From: Streptomyces sp. NBC_01478
Lineage (GTDB): Bacteria > Actinomycetota > Actinomycetes > Streptomycetales > Streptomycetaceae
Length of the DNA: 64,000 nt
Direction of reading: 5' to 3'
Assembly: GCF_036227225.1 (NCBI RefSeq)
Contig: NZ_CP109444.1
Coordinates: forward strand, 9,033,501 to 9,097,500
This document shows, piece by piece, positions 23,968 through 32,892 of this stretch. The stretch's first letter is position 1. Every line of letters starts with the position of its first letter. Under the pieces are notes generated by a model. The model made no database searches, had not been told where the DNA came from, and worked only from the letters and a program-made list of their open reading frames with translations. The position numbers were made by a program, and so were the translations under genes.

Positions 23968-26133
23968 TCAGCGCACCACCAGGGTCGCGGGGGAGGGTTC
24001 TTCGAGTCGTACGGATGCCGCGTGCTCGCCCAGCAGAAAGCCGCGCAAGGTGTACGGCGCCGGGCAGGGCGCGGCCGGCAACTCCTGCTCCACCGTGCCG
24101 AGTCGGAGCAGATCGGTGCCGGGGATGCGCAGCAGGGTCGTGCCGTCGGCCGCGCTGCGCGGCCGGAGGGTGCCACTGCGCGCGACGCACACGAACTCGG
24201 GGGCGTCGCCCTGCTCCTCGCCCTCCGGCGCGGACAGGGTGACCCGCAGCAGCGGGCGCCCCCGACCGAGCAACCGGCGCGGCGCGCGCACCAGTTGATA
24301 CCCGACGGCCGTGTCGGGCGGCAGCAGCACCTCGGCCGCGTCCGGTACGACGACGACGGCGCCGGGCACTTGGGGAGCGGCGGCGACCCGGACGCGTACG
24401 GCCCGCGGGCCCACCGCCAGCCGCAGCCCGCCCCGCCGGTAGGCGTGCGCGGTGACGCTCCGCTCGCCGGAGTCCCAACTCACCCTGAGATGAGGGGTGT
24501 CACCGGGCCAGTCCAACGAGACCTCCGCCTCCCCGCCCGGCAGCCGCCGCGCGGCGAGCCCGGTCACGGGCCGCAGCACCTCGACATCCACGACGGGACC
24601 GGCCAGCGCCCGCTCCCCGAGGACGGCGACGGCGGCGACCCGGACACTCAGACCGGGCGGCGGACACAGCGCCCCGTCCCGCTCCGGCCAGCCGAGCCCG
24701 GCCGGCAGGTCCCGCGTATGCAGTTCGGCGCCGGGGGCCGGGACCTCGCCGGGCCACTCCACCAGCCGTACGTCCCCTTCCTCCGCGCCCGTCCAGGCGA
24801 ACCGGACGGCGTCGTCCTCGGGCCGGGCGGTGAGGGTGCGGACGGGGGAGGGCCAGGGGTGGACGGTGCGGGTGGCGCGGACACCGGGGGAGGCGACCGG
24901 CTGTCCGCCGGGGGAGCGGTAGTGGCAGACGACCCGGACGGTGTGGCGGCCGGGCGGGACGCCTGTGGCGGTGAACCCCTCCGAGCGGAGGGTGAGTTGC
25001 CCGTCCGTGGCGCCCGGCCCGGTGCGCTCGACCGTCACGTCCGTGGCGCCCGGCGGACGCTTCCAGGTGCCCTCGATCCGCTCCGGCCCGTCCGTCAGGG
25101 TGAGCGATTCCACCTCCGGGGTGAGCACCAGCCGGTGCGAGACGAGGGGCGGACCGTCCACGAGCCCGTCGCGCAGGGGGAGGGCGGCATAGCGGACGGC
25201 GCTCCCGAGCACCAACGCCTCGTCGCGCGCGGCCACTTCACGCACCGCGGGCGCACCCCGCTCGTCGCGGTGCAGACACAGCAGCCGCCAGCCACCGTCC
25301 GAGCCCGTCTCGTCCCACGTCAACCGCACATGATCCAGGCCGAGTTCGGCATCCAGGGCGGCCGGCTCACCGGCCCGCGGCCGATGCGCCCGCACCAGTC
25401 CGCGCAACGCCCGCCGGTCGTCGGCGACTTCACGCAGCGCGCGCAGATACTCCGCGCCGGCGGTCTCCGCGTCCCGGTCCTGCTCGGCCCGCCGCGCCGC
25501 GAGCAGCGCCCCGTCGACCACGGCGAAACGCAGGGCCGACTCGGTCCGCAGCGACCGCAGCGCCGGGTCGTCCGTGCCGTGCGGCAGCCGTTCCAGCAGG
25601 GTGCGGATCCGGTGCAGCCGGTGCTGTTCCCAGGCCCCGGCGAGGGACTCGGCGGCCTGTCGTTCGCGCTTGTCGAGGAGGGGCCGCAGCCGGGCCGCCG
25701 CCACGAGCCCGCCGACCTCCTCGGCGTGCACTCCCAACTGGGCGGCCACATGCGGGCGTTCTTTCAGCGGCCGGTCCTGCAGCAGTCCGATCAGTTGATA
25801 GAGCACGACCCTGCGCACCGCCTGCGGATCACGCCGCTGCGCCTCGGCCAGCAGTCGCGCGATGCCGGCGGTCGGGGTCGGGGCGCGGGCGAGATCCTCC
25901 AGGAACGCGACGTCCACGCGCCGACGACCGCGCCCGCCCGACGGCACGTACACCCCGTCGAGCACGCTCAGCCCACCGGCACCGGGCGGCAGCAGCGCCT
26001 CGCCCACATGCCGTAGACCGAGCGCGTGTTGGGCCGCGACGAGCTCGCCGTAGGACGCCACGAGGGGACTCAGCGGCAGCCCGGACAGTGCCCGGGGCAG
26101 CCCCAAGTGATGCCCGAACTCCCGACCCTTCAC
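23968..26133 (-). CDS. Large protein with helical N-terminus and beta-sandwich (FN3-like) repeats, first gene of GTPase/TerY-P operon
   Basis: 721 residues from GTG at 26133, chosen for the GGGGGAG ribosome-binding site about 9 nt upstream; 38 further in-frame codons upstream look non-coding. Residues 1-300 are predicted helical and Arg/Glu/Ala-rich. Residues 300-721 are almost all beta-strand, with repeats of the style VTGLAARRLPGGEAEVSLDW and VRTLTARPEDDAVRFAWTG, typical of fibronectin-III-like sandwiches. No signal peptide or membrane helix is visible, so the beta modules seem intracellular and may recognise a ligand or partner. I do not recognise a named family. As the first gene it could be the sensor of the operon; that is inference. 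Confidence 0.72.
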   Translation of the reverse strand: MKGREFGHHLGLPRALSGLPLSPLVASYGELVAAQHALGLRHVGEALLPPGAGGLSVLDGVYVPSGGRGRRRVDVAFLEDLARAPTPTAGIARLLAEAQRRDPQAVRRVVLYQLIGLLQDRPLKERPHVAAQLGVHAEEVGGLVAAARLRPLLDKRERQAAESLAGAWEQHRLHRIRTLLERLPHGTDDPALRSLRTESALRFAVVDGALLAARRAEQDRDAETAGAEYLRALREVADDRRALRGLVRAHRPRAGEPAALDAELGLDHVRLTWDETGSDGGWRLLCLHRDERGAPAVREVAARDEALVLGSAVRYAALPLRDGLVDGPPLVSHRLVLTPEVESLTLTDGPERIEGTWKRPPGATDVTVERTGPGATDGQLTLRSEGFTATGVPPGRHTVRVVCHYRSPGGQPVASPGVRATRTVHPWPSPVRTLTARPEDDAVRFAWTGAEEGDVRLVEWPGEVPAPGAELHTRDLPAGLGWPERDGALCPPPGLSVRVAAVAVLGERALAGPVVDVEVLRPVTGLAARRLPGGEAEVSLDWPGDTPHLRVSWDSGERSVTAHAYRRGGLRLAVGPRAVRVRVAAAPQVPGAVVVVPDAAEVLLPPDTAVGYQLVRAPRRLLGRGRPLLRVTLSAPEGEEQGDAPEFVCVARSGTLRPRSAADGTTLLRIPGTDLLRLGTVEQELPAAPCPAPYTLRGFLLGEHAASVRLEEPSPATLVVR

Positions 26134-26236
26134 GTGTGCCGCTCCCCCGCTTGCTCCGCGAGGAACCATCCCAGCAGATCCGGGGCCCCAGGGGGACCCC
26201 TTTTCGCGAATCCGGGCAGGTCGGACCTGTGACGCG

Positions 26237-26977
26237 CTATGCGCCAACGGCCGCGAGCATCGGTGTCAGGGCCGCGTCGTAGCGCTGCAGCAGCAGTCGT
26301 GCCACCTCCGGCGCCGGGCCCAGCACCTCGGCGAGGACGTCCGCTTCCGCCGCGCCCCGCGCGATGCGGTCGGGGAGGAAGCCGGGGGCCAGGACGTACG
26401 GCGCGACGGCGACGCGTTCGCAGCCCAGGGCGCGCAGTTCACGGACCGCGTCCTCGGTGCGCGGCAGGGCCGCCGACGCGAACGCGGGACGTACGGCACA
26501 CCAGCCGGTGTCCCACCACTCCCGCGCGATGCCGGCGATCACCGCGATCGCCTCCGGGTCGGTGGACCCCGCCGAGGCCAGGACGACCCCGGTCGAGGAC
26601 TTGTCGGCGGGCGTCAACCCGGCCTCGTGGAGCCGCCGTTCGAGCGCGCGCACCAGCAGCGGCGACGGACCCAGCACCTCCGCCTGCCTGATCCGCAGGT
26701 GGGACGGCGCCTCCCGCAGGACCGCCGGGATGTCCGCCTTCGCGTGGAACGCGCGGGTGAGCAGGAGGGGGAGCGCTACGACATCCTGGATGCCCTCCGC
26801 CGCCAGCGACTCCAACACCCCCTGCACGGACGGGATGTTGAAGTCCAGGAAGCCGATCTCCACGCGCAGCCCGGGCCGCCGCGACCTTATCCGCCGCACG
26901 AGGGCGTGGATGGTCGCGGCGTGCCGCGGATCGCGGCTGCCGTGGGCGATGACGAGGAGAACCGGCCTCTGGTGCAT
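26237..26977 (-). CDS. Sirohydrochlorin chelatase (CbiX/SirB family)
   Basis: 246 residues made of two CbiX-like halves. The metal-site motif LLVIAHGSRDPRH at the N-terminus supplies the catalytic His (about residue 12), and PLLLTRAFHAKADIP supplies the second His (about residue 78). The C-terminal half has VAPYVLAPGFLPDRI. It inserts Fe (or Co) into sirohydrochlorin, the last step to siroheme, the cofactor of the sulfite reductase encoded at the head of this operon. It starts 10 nt after the ABC permease stop, so it is most likely the last gene of the sulfur operon. The methyltransferase of the siroheme pathway is not in the window. Confidence 0.85.
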   Translation of the reverse strand: MHQRPVLLVIAHGSRDPRHAATIHALVRRIRSRRPGLRVEIGFLDFNIPSVQGVLESLAAEGIQDVVALPLLLTRAFHAKADIPAVLREAPSHLRIRQAEVLGPSPLLVRALERRLHEAGLTPADKSSTGVVLASAGSTDPEAIAVIAGIAREWWDTGWCAVRPAFASAALPRTEDAVRELRALGCERVAVAPYVLAPGFLPDRIARGAAEADVLAEVLGPAPEVARLLLQRYDAALTPMLAAVGA

Positions 26978-26987
26978 ACGGATCAGC

Positions 26988-27866
26988 TCAGCTCTTCACC
27001 AGCAGACCGCGGCTGCGCAGCACCCACCGCTCCAGCGGGCTGAAGATCAGCAGATCGATGGCGATACCGACGAACAGGATCAGGAAGATGGCCTCGAACA
27101 CCATCGCCATGTCGCTGGCCGTACGGCCGTTCTCCAGCAACTGGCCCAGGCCCACGCCGAGATCGGGGAAGTTCGCGATGATCTCGGCCGCCATCAGCGA
27201 GCGCCACGAGAACGCCCAGCCCTGCTTCAGGCCCGCCACATAGCCGGGGAGCGCCGCCGGCAGGGTGACGTGCCAGATGCCCTTGATGCCCGTCGCACCC
27301 ATCGTGCGGCCCGCCCGCAGGAACAGCGGCGGCACCTGGTCGACGCCGGACACCAGGCCGTTGGCGATCGAGGGGACCGCGCCGAGCAGGATCACCGCGT
27401 ACATCATCGAGTTGTTCAGACCCAGCCAGATCACGGCCGGCGGCACCCACGCCACCGACGGCAGCGACTGGAGGCCGGACAGGATCGGACCGATCGCCGC
27501 GCGCACGAACTTCACCCGCGCCACCAGCAGTCCCAGCGGGGTGCCGATGAGCAGCGCGAAGAAGAAGCCCAGCAGACCGCGCGAGACGCTGGTCCAGATG
27601 TAGCCGAGCAGATCGCCCTTCAGCCAGGCTTCCTTGAACTCGCCGCCCACGGCACTCGGCGAAGGCAGCTTGGTCGGGTCGTCGACGATCGGGGTCAGGA
27701 TCAACCAGACGACCAGGACCACCGCGAGGGCGACGATCGGCGGGAAGATCTTGTTGACGAAGGTCTGCCGGAAGGTCGGCCGGCCGATGACCGTGGTCTC
27801 CAGGGCGTCGAGGCCGGCCTCGACGCTCCCGGCGTCCTTGACCGTCGTCGTCTCAGTGCTGGCCAT
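26988..27866 (-). CDS. ssuC: Sulfonate/taurine-type ABC transporter permease
   Basis: 292 residues from ATG at 27866, overlapping the ATPase gene by 14 nt. About six membrane helices. The coupling loop MGATGIKGIWHVTLPAALPG (around residue 190) and VGLGQLLENGRTASDMAMVF fit the SsuC/TauC/NrtB permease class. With the adjacent ATPase and lipoprotein it forms an importer for organosulfur compounds or sulfate. Its place in a cysteine-biosynthesis operon supports a sulfur substrate over nitrate. Confidence 0.85.
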   Translation of the reverse strand: MASTETTTVKDAGSVEAGLDALETTVIGRPTFRQTFVNKIFPPIVALAVVLVVWLILTPIVDDPTKLPSPSAVGGEFKEAWLKGDLLGYIWTSVSRGLLGFFFALLIGTPLGLLVARVKFVRAAIGPILSGLQSLPSVAWVPPAVIWLGLNNSMMYAVILLGAVPSIANGLVSGVDQVPPLFLRAGRTMGATGIKGIWHVTLPAALPGYVAGLKQGWAFSWRSLMAAEIIANFPDLGVGLGQLLENGRTASDMAMVFEAIFLILFVGIAIDLLIFSPLERWVLRSRGLLVKS

Positions 27867-28635
27867 GACGGCGGATCTCCCCACGCAGTACATCGGTGAT
27901 CTCAAGGGACAGTTCGGCCACGGGCGCGTCCTCGATGCGGCGCGGCTGCGGGATGTCGACCGTCCACTCGCGGGCGATGCGACCGGGCCGCGAGGACAGC
28001 AGGATCACTCGCTGCGCGAGCCGTACCGCCTCGCGCACGTTGTGCGTGACGAACAGGACCGAGAGCCCCGTCTCGCCCCAGATACGCGTCAGTTCGTCGT
28101 GCAGCACGTCCCGCGTGATGGCGTCCAGCGCCGCGAACGGCTCGTCCATCAGCAGGATGCGGCTCTCCTGGGCGAGCGCGCGGGCCATGGCGACACGCTG
28201 CCGCATACCGCCGGACAGCTCGTGCACCCGCTTGCCGTACGCGCCCGGCAGCCGGACCAGTTCGAGCAGCTCCTCGGTCCGGCCCCGCCGCTCCTCCTTC
28301 GGAACTCCCCTGAGTTTCAGGGCGAGTTCGATGTTCTTGCCCGCGGTGAGCCAGGGGAACAGGGCGTGCTCCTGGAACATCAGTGCGGGGCGGCCGTCCG
28401 TCGTGATGGACCCGGTGGTGGGCTTGTCGAGGCCCGCCACCAGGTTCAGCAGCGTGGACTTGCCGCAGCCCGAGGCACCCAGGAGGGTGACGAACTCGCC
28501 GGGCGCGACATCGATGGTGATGTCGTCCAGGACGAGCTGCTGCCCACCCGGTGTCGCGAAGGACTTCGAGACATGCTCAAGGCGTGCCGCGTGCTCGACC
28601 GACGCGGTGGTCTCCTTGGCGAACGTTGTGGCCAT
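27853..28635 (-). CDS. ssuB: Sulfonate/taurine-type ABC transporter ATPase
   Basis: 260 residues. The start at 28635 is set by AGGAGGTGA five nt upstream; an in-frame ATG at 28659 is less likely because the ribosome-binding site lies inside it. Walker A GASGCGKST (around residue 57), Q-loop MFQEHALFPWL, signature LSGGMRQRVAMARAL, Walker B ILLMDEPFAALD and the switch His in FVTHNVREA are all intact. The SsuB/TauB subfamily powers the permease encoded immediately downstream. Confidence 0.9.
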   Translation of the reverse strand: MATTFAKETTASVEHAARLEHVSKSFATPGGQQLVLDDITIDVAPGEFVTLLGASGCGKSTLLNLVAGLDKPTTGSITTDGRPALMFQEHALFPWLTAGKNIELALKLRGVPKEERRGRTEELLELVRLPGAYGKRVHELSGGMRQRVAMARALAQESRILLMDEPFAALDAITRDVLHDELTRIWGETGLSVLFVTHNVREAVRLAQRVILLSSRPGRIAREWTVDIPQPRRIEDAPVAELSLEITDVLRGEIRRHGQH

Positions 28636-28672
28636 GGTCGTCACCTCCTGGGAAGTCATCGGGATCCCTCGA

Positions 28673-29770
28673 TCAGCTCGTGCCGAGACCGGCGGCGTCG
28701 ACCGCGCTCTCACCGTCGGCCTTGAGGACCTTGTTGAGGAGCGTGAGGTCGTAGATGCCGTTCAGGTCGGGCTTCTCCAGCAGGCCCGCCTTCACCGCGT
28801 GCGCCGCCTCGGTGTTGAGGGTCGAGGCCAGCGGGTCGTTGGTGAACTGGATCGAACTCCACGCCGGGTCCAGGACGCCTGCGGGCAGCGCCTTGCCGGA
28901 GTCGGCCTCCAACTGCTTGTTCGCCGCGGCCTTCGCCTCGGTCGGGTTGGCGTTGATCCACTTGTTGGCCGCGACCGAGCCCTTGAGGACGGCCTCGACG
29001 ACCTTCGGGTGCGCCTTGAGGAACTTCTGCGACACGATGATGTTCGTGATCACGAACTTCTTGTCGGGCCACAGCGTGGACTCGTCGAGCAGCACCTTGC
29101 CGCCCTCGGCGACCAGCTTGGACGCGGTCGGCTCCGGCACCCAGGCGCCGTCGATGGAACCGGCCTTGAAGGCGTCCGGGGTGATCTTGTTGTCGGTGCG
29201 GACGACGGTCACGTCACCCTTGCCGCTCTGCGCGTCGACCTTCCAGCCCTGGTCCGCGATCCAGTTGAGGAACGCCACGTCCTGCGTGTTGCCCAACTGA
29301 GGCGTCGCGATGTTCTTGCCCTTGACGTCCGCGAGCGACTTGATCTTCTTCGGGTTGACGACGAGCTTCACACCGCCCGACGCCGCACCGCCGATGATCT
29401 TCAGGCTCTTGCCGTCGGACTTGGTGTAGCCGTTGATCGCCGGGGAGGGGCCGATGTAACCGATGTCGATGGACCCCGAGGTGAGCGCCTCGATCTCGGA
29501 CGGGCCGGCGCTGAAGGTCGCGTAATCGGCCTTGGTGGCGCCCAACTCCTTCTGGAAGAGGCCCTGTTCACGGCCGACCAGCGCGGTCGCGTGGGTCAGG
29601 TTGCCGAAGTAGCCGATCTTCACCGAGGCGAGACCCTCGATCTTCGAGGTCCCGGCGGCGACCTTCTCCTTGGAGTTGGTGCTCTCGGAGTCCGACCCGT
29701 AACCGCAGGCGGCGAGGGTGAGGAGAGGGAGCGCGGCGATCACGGCTATGCCGCGGCGCAGGAATGTCAT
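28673..29770 (-). CDS. ssuA: Sulfonate-type ABC transporter substrate-binding lipoprotein
   Basis: 365 residues from ATG at 29770. Signal peptide with lipobox LTLAAC (lipidated Cys near residue 22). The SsuA/TauA/NMT1 periplasmic-binding fold shows VKIGYFGNLTHATALVGREQ, ALTSGSIDIGYIGPSPAING and a WVPEPTASKLVAEGG segment. These are typical of binders of aliphatic sulfonates, taurine or related anions. It is separated from cysN upstream by 286 nt, unlike the tight spacing elsewhere in the operon, and its start codon lies inside a 16-bp palindrome. Confidence 0.87.
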   Translation of the reverse strand: MTFLRRGIAVIAALPLLTLAACGYGSDSESTNSKEKVAAGTSKIEGLASVKIGYFGNLTHATALVGREQGLFQKELGATKADYATFSAGPSEIEALTSGSIDIGYIGPSPAINGYTKSDGKSLKIIGGAASGGVKLVVNPKKIKSLADVKGKNIATPQLGNTQDVAFLNWIADQGWKVDAQSGKGDVTVVRTDNKITPDAFKAGSIDGAWVPEPTASKLVAEGGKVLLDESTLWPDKKFVITNIIVSQKFLKAHPKVVEAVLKGSVAANKWINANPTEAKAAANKQLEADSGKALPAGVLDPAWSSIQFTNDPLASTLNTEAAHAVKAGLLEKPDLNGIYDLTLLNKVLKADGESAVDAAGLGTS

Positions 29771-29784
29771 GGGGGCGCCCCCAT
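29769..29784. promoter_or_regulatory. 16-bp palindrome covering the ssuA start codon
   Basis: Perfect palindrome ATGGGGGCGCCCCCAT. On the minus strand its right-hand ATG is the ssuA start, and the G-run lies where the ribosome-binding site should be. It could be an operator or an RNA hairpin masking initiation. Confidence 0.4.
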
Positions 29785-30056
29785 TCGAGCGAAGTCGAGA
29801 AAGGGGGAGGTTGGCAGGCACGGGAGGTGTTCCTCTCGTTGGCCCGGCGGTCACGGTCTCAGGTCGTGGCCGGGAGGTCGGCAGGTCTTCGTTTTCGTCG
29901 CGTCCGGGACGGCGGGTGGGGGGACGGGGCGCGCAGGCAGTGCGCGTACGTCAGCCCGCACATCGCGCCACTCCGCCCTGCCCGCTGCCGAGGGCGCCGC
30001 TGCCGACGCGGCCGCCCTCCTTCGCGAACGTGGAGTAGAAGTCCCTCGACGTCATG
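29771..30056 (-). other. 286-nt intercistronic gap between cysN and ssuA
   Basis: No recognised gene. A 34-codon open frame on the minus strand (ATG at 30055, two bases after the cysN stop, to TGA at 29951) ends in ARCAG; I cannot support it as a gene. A separate promoter for the ABC importer genes could lie here. Confidence 0.4.
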
Positions 30057-31391
30057 TCAGAAGTCCCAACCGTCGTCGTCCGTACCGTCCTTGACCGGCT
30101 CCGGCGCCGCGAACGACTCGCCGACCATGCCGGCGGTGAGCGTGGTGCCGTCCGCCGGGTCGATCAGGATGAACGAGCCCGTGCGCCGCGAGTCGGCGTA
30201 CGAGTCCACCGGCAGCGGCTCCGCGGTGCGGATCTTCACGCGGCCGATGTCGTTGGCGACGAGCTGTCCCGGGTGCGGGTGCAGGGACAGGTCGTCGAGC
30301 GTGAGGCGGGACGGGATGTCCTTCACGATCGCCTTCACCGTGCGGGTGCCGTGCTTGAGGAGCACCCGGTGGCCCACGGTCAGCGGCTGGTCGGCGACAT
30401 GGCAGACGGTCGCCTCGATGTCCTGCGTGGTCGCCGGGGCGTCCTTGCTGGGCACGATGAGGTCGCCGCGCGAGATGTCGATGTCGTCCTCCAGCAGGAG
30501 GGTCACCGACTGCGTGGTCCAGGCGGCCCTGACCGGCTTGCCGAGCAGGTCGATGGCGGAGATCCTCGTGGCCCGCCCGGACGGCAGCACCGTCACCGCC
30601 TCGCCGACGCGGAACGTTCCGGCCGCGATCTGGCCCGCGTACCCCCGGTAGTCCGGCAGCTCGGCGCTCTGCGGCCGGATCACGTACTGCACGGGCAGCC
30701 GCGCGTGGCAGTGGCTCAGGTCGTGCGCGACCGGCACCGACTCCAGGTGCTCAAGGAAGGTCGGCCCGCCGTACCAGTCCATGTTCGCGGACGGGTCCAC
30801 CACGTTGTCCCCGGCCAGCGCCGAGATCGGGATCGCGGTGATCTCCGGGACGCCCAGCTCGCTCGCGTACGCCGTGAACTCCTCGGCGATCGCGGCGAAC
30901 ACGGACTCCTTGTACTCGACGAGGTCCATCTTGTTGACCGCGAGCACCACGTGCGGCACCCGCAGCAGCGCGGCGATCGCCGCGTGCCGCCGGGTCTGCT
31001 CGACGACACCGTTGCGGGCGTCGACGAGGATCACCGTCAGCTCGGCCGTGGAGGCACCCGTCACCATGTTGCGGGTGTACTGCACGTGACCGGGCGTGTC
31101 GGCGAGGATGAACCGCCTGCGCGGGGTGGCGAAGTAGCGGTACGCCACGTCGATGGTGATGCCCTGTTCGCGCTCGGCGCGCAGTCCGTCGGTGAGCAGC
31201 GCGAGGTCCGGGGCGTCCTGGCCGCGGTCGGCCGACACCCGCTGCACGGCTTCGAGTTGGTCGGTCAGTACCGACTTGGAGTCGTGCAACAGCCGTCCTA
31301 CGAGCGTGGACTTGCCGTCGTCGACGGAGCCCGCCGTGGCGAACCGCAGCAGCGTGGTGGCCGAGAGTTCCTCGGTCGTGATGGTGCTCAT
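30057..31391 (-). CDS. cysN: Sulfate adenylyltransferase subunit 1 (GTPase)
   Basis: 444 residues from ATG at 31391. EF-Tu-like GTPase domain: P-loop TAGSVDDGKST (around residue 20), the switch segment EREQGITIDVAYRYF, DTPGHVQYTRNM and NKMD. Two beta-barrel domains follow. With CysD it makes adenosine 5'-phosphosulfate from sulfate and ATP, using GTP hydrolysis as the driving force. There is no fused APS kinase domain; that enzyme is encoded separately by cysC two genes upstream. The gap to cysD is 2 nt. Confidence 0.94.
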   Translation of the reverse strand: MSTITTEELSATTLLRFATAGSVDDGKSTLVGRLLHDSKSVLTDQLEAVQRVSADRGQDAPDLALLTDGLRAEREQGITIDVAYRYFATPRRRFILADTPGHVQYTRNMVTGASTAELTVILVDARNGVVEQTRRHAAIAALLRVPHVVLAVNKMDLVEYKESVFAAIAEEFTAYASELGVPEITAIPISALAGDNVVDPSANMDWYGGPTFLEHLESVPVAHDLSHCHARLPVQYVIRPQSAELPDYRGYAGQIAAGTFRVGEAVTVLPSGRATRISAIDLLGKPVRAAWTTQSVTLLLEDDIDISRGDLIVPSKDAPATTQDIEATVCHVADQPLTVGHRVLLKHGTRTVKAIVKDIPSRLTLDDLSLHPHPGQLVANDIGRVKIRTAEPLPVDSYADSRRTGSFILIDPADGTTLTAGMVGESFAAPEPVKDGTDDDGWDF

Positions 31392-31393
31392 GG

Positions 31394-32332
31394 TTAGAAG
31401 TACCCCTCGCGCTTGCGGTCTTCCATCGCGGCCTCGGACAGCTTGTCGTCGGCACGCGTCGCGCCCCGCTCGGTCAGCCGGGAGGCGGCGATCTCGGTGA
31501 TGACCTGCTCCAGCGTCACCGCGTCGGAGTCCACGGCACCGGTGCACGACATGTCACCGACGGTCCGGTACCGCACGAGCCGCTTCTCGACGGTCTCGCC
31601 CGTCTTCGGCCCGCCCCACTCACCGGCGGTCAGCCACATGCCGCCGCGCGCGAACACCTCGCGCTCGTGCGCGAAGTAGATCTGCGGGAGGTCGATGCCC
31701 TCGCGGTCGATGTACTGCCAGACGTCCAGCTCGGTCCAGTTGGACAGCGGGAACACCCGGACGTGCTCACCGGCCGCGTGCCGCCCGTTGTAGAGATTCC
31801 ACAGCTCGGGCCGCTGCCGACGCGGGTCCCACTGCGAGAACTCGTCCCGCAGCGAGAACACCCGCTCCTTGGCGCGGGCCTTCTCCTCGTCCCTGCGACC
31901 GCCACCGAACACGGCGTCAAAGCGCTCGGACTGGATCTTCTCGGTGAGCGGCACGGTCTGGAGCGGATTACGGGTCCCGTCGGGACGTTCGCGCAGCACA
32001 CCGCGGTCGATGTAGTCCTGTACGGAGGCCACATGGAGCCGCAGTCCATGTGCGGCGACCACACGGTCCCGGTACTCAAGGACTTCGGGGAAGTTGTGTC
32101 CAGTGTCCACATGCAGCAGCGAGAAGGGCACCGGCGCGGGCGCGAACGCCTTCAGGGCGAGGTGCAGCATGACGATGGAGTCCTTGCCGCCGGAGAAGAG
32201 GATCACCGGCCGCTCGAACTCACCCGCCACCTCACGGAAGATGTGCACCGCCTCGGACTCAAGCGCGTCCAGGTGCGAGAGGGCGTACGGCGTGTCCGTG
32301 CCGTCCTCGGCCTTGGCGACGGTCGCGGTCAT
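31394..32332 (-). CDS. cysD: Sulfate adenylyltransferase subunit 2
   Basis: 312 residues. The PP-loop ATP-pyrophosphatase motif FSGGKDSIVML (around residue 46) and the C-terminal DRKREGYF ending are diagnostic for CysD. It adenylates sulfate at the AMP-forming site, together with CysN. Overlaps cysC by 4 nt (ATGA). VFGGGRRDEEKARAKERVFS contains the conserved Arg-rich nucleotide contact region. Confidence 0.95.
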   Translation of the reverse strand: MTATVAKAEDGTDTPYALSHLDALESEAVHIFREVAGEFERPVILFSGGKDSIVMLHLALKAFAPAPVPFSLLHVDTGHNFPEVLEYRDRVVAAHGLRLHVASVQDYIDRGVLRERPDGTRNPLQTVPLTEKIQSERFDAVFGGGRRDEEKARAKERVFSLRDEFSQWDPRRQRPELWNLYNGRHAAGEHVRVFPLSNWTELDVWQYIDREGIDLPQIYFAHEREVFARGGMWLTAGEWGGPKTGETVEKRLVRYRTVGDMSCTGAVDSDAVTLEQVITEIAASRLTERGATRADDKLSEAAMEDRKREGYF

Positions 32333-32892
32333 GCCAGTCCCCTCTCGGTGAGCAGCGCGTGAAGTGCCGCCGCCGACTCCTGCACGGTCTGGTGCTGCGA
32401 CTCGATCCGCAGATCCGGCGACTCGGGCTCCTCGTACGGGTCGTCGACCCCGGTGAGCCCGGTCAGCTCACCGGCGGCCTGCTTGGCGTAGAGACCCTTC
32501 ACATCGCGTACGGAGCACACATCGACCGGGGTCGCCACATGCACCTCGATGTAGGCGGCGCCGCTCTCCTGGTGCCGCTTGCGGACGGCCTCGCGGCTGT
32601 CGGCGTACGGCGCGATGACCGGGACGAGCGCCTTGACGCCGTTGCGGGCGAGCAGTTCGGCGAGGAAGCCGATGCGCTGCACGTTGGTGTGCCGGTCCTC
32701 GCGGCTGAAGCCGAGGCCCGCCGAGATGAACTCGCGGATCTCGTCGCCGTCGAGCACCTCGACGAGGTGGCCCTCCTCGCGCAGCCTGCCTGCCAGCTCG
32801 TACGCGATGGTGGTCTTGCCGGCACTCGGCAGACCCGTGAGCCAGACGGTGGCTCCGGTCGTCACGTGCAACTCCTTCTCGGTGATGGTCAT
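32329..32892 (-). CDS. cysC: Adenylylsulfate kinase
   Basis: 187 residues from ATG at 32892, which overlaps the cysH stop as ATGA. P-loop TGLPSAGKTT (around residue 19), DGDEIREF and GFSREDRHTNVQRIGF carry the substrate-binding residues of APS kinase; YIEVHVATPVDVCSVRDVKGLY completes the family pattern. It phosphorylates APS to PAPS. Because the reductase encoded next to it looks like the APS-using type, CysC here may mainly supply PAPS for sulfotransferases and not for cysteine synthesis; that split is inference. Confidence 0.93.
   Translation of the reverse strand: MTITEKELHVTTGATVWLTGLPSAGKTTIAYELAGRLREEGHLVEVLDGDEIREFISAGLGFSREDRHTNVQRIGFLAELLARNGVKALVPVIAPYADSREAVRKRHQESGAAYIEVHVATPVDVCSVRDVKGLYAKQAAGELTGLTGVDDPYEEPESPDLRIESQHQTVQESAAALHALLTERGLA

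Noticed and set aside
22903..26016. Very long open frame (over 1000 codons) on the plus strand opposite the GTPase and beta-sandwich genes.
   Set aside because: It is antisense to three genes with clear domains and overlapping starts. Its translation is Arg/Gln/His/Pro-rich without any domain, the usual shadow of GC-rich third positions.
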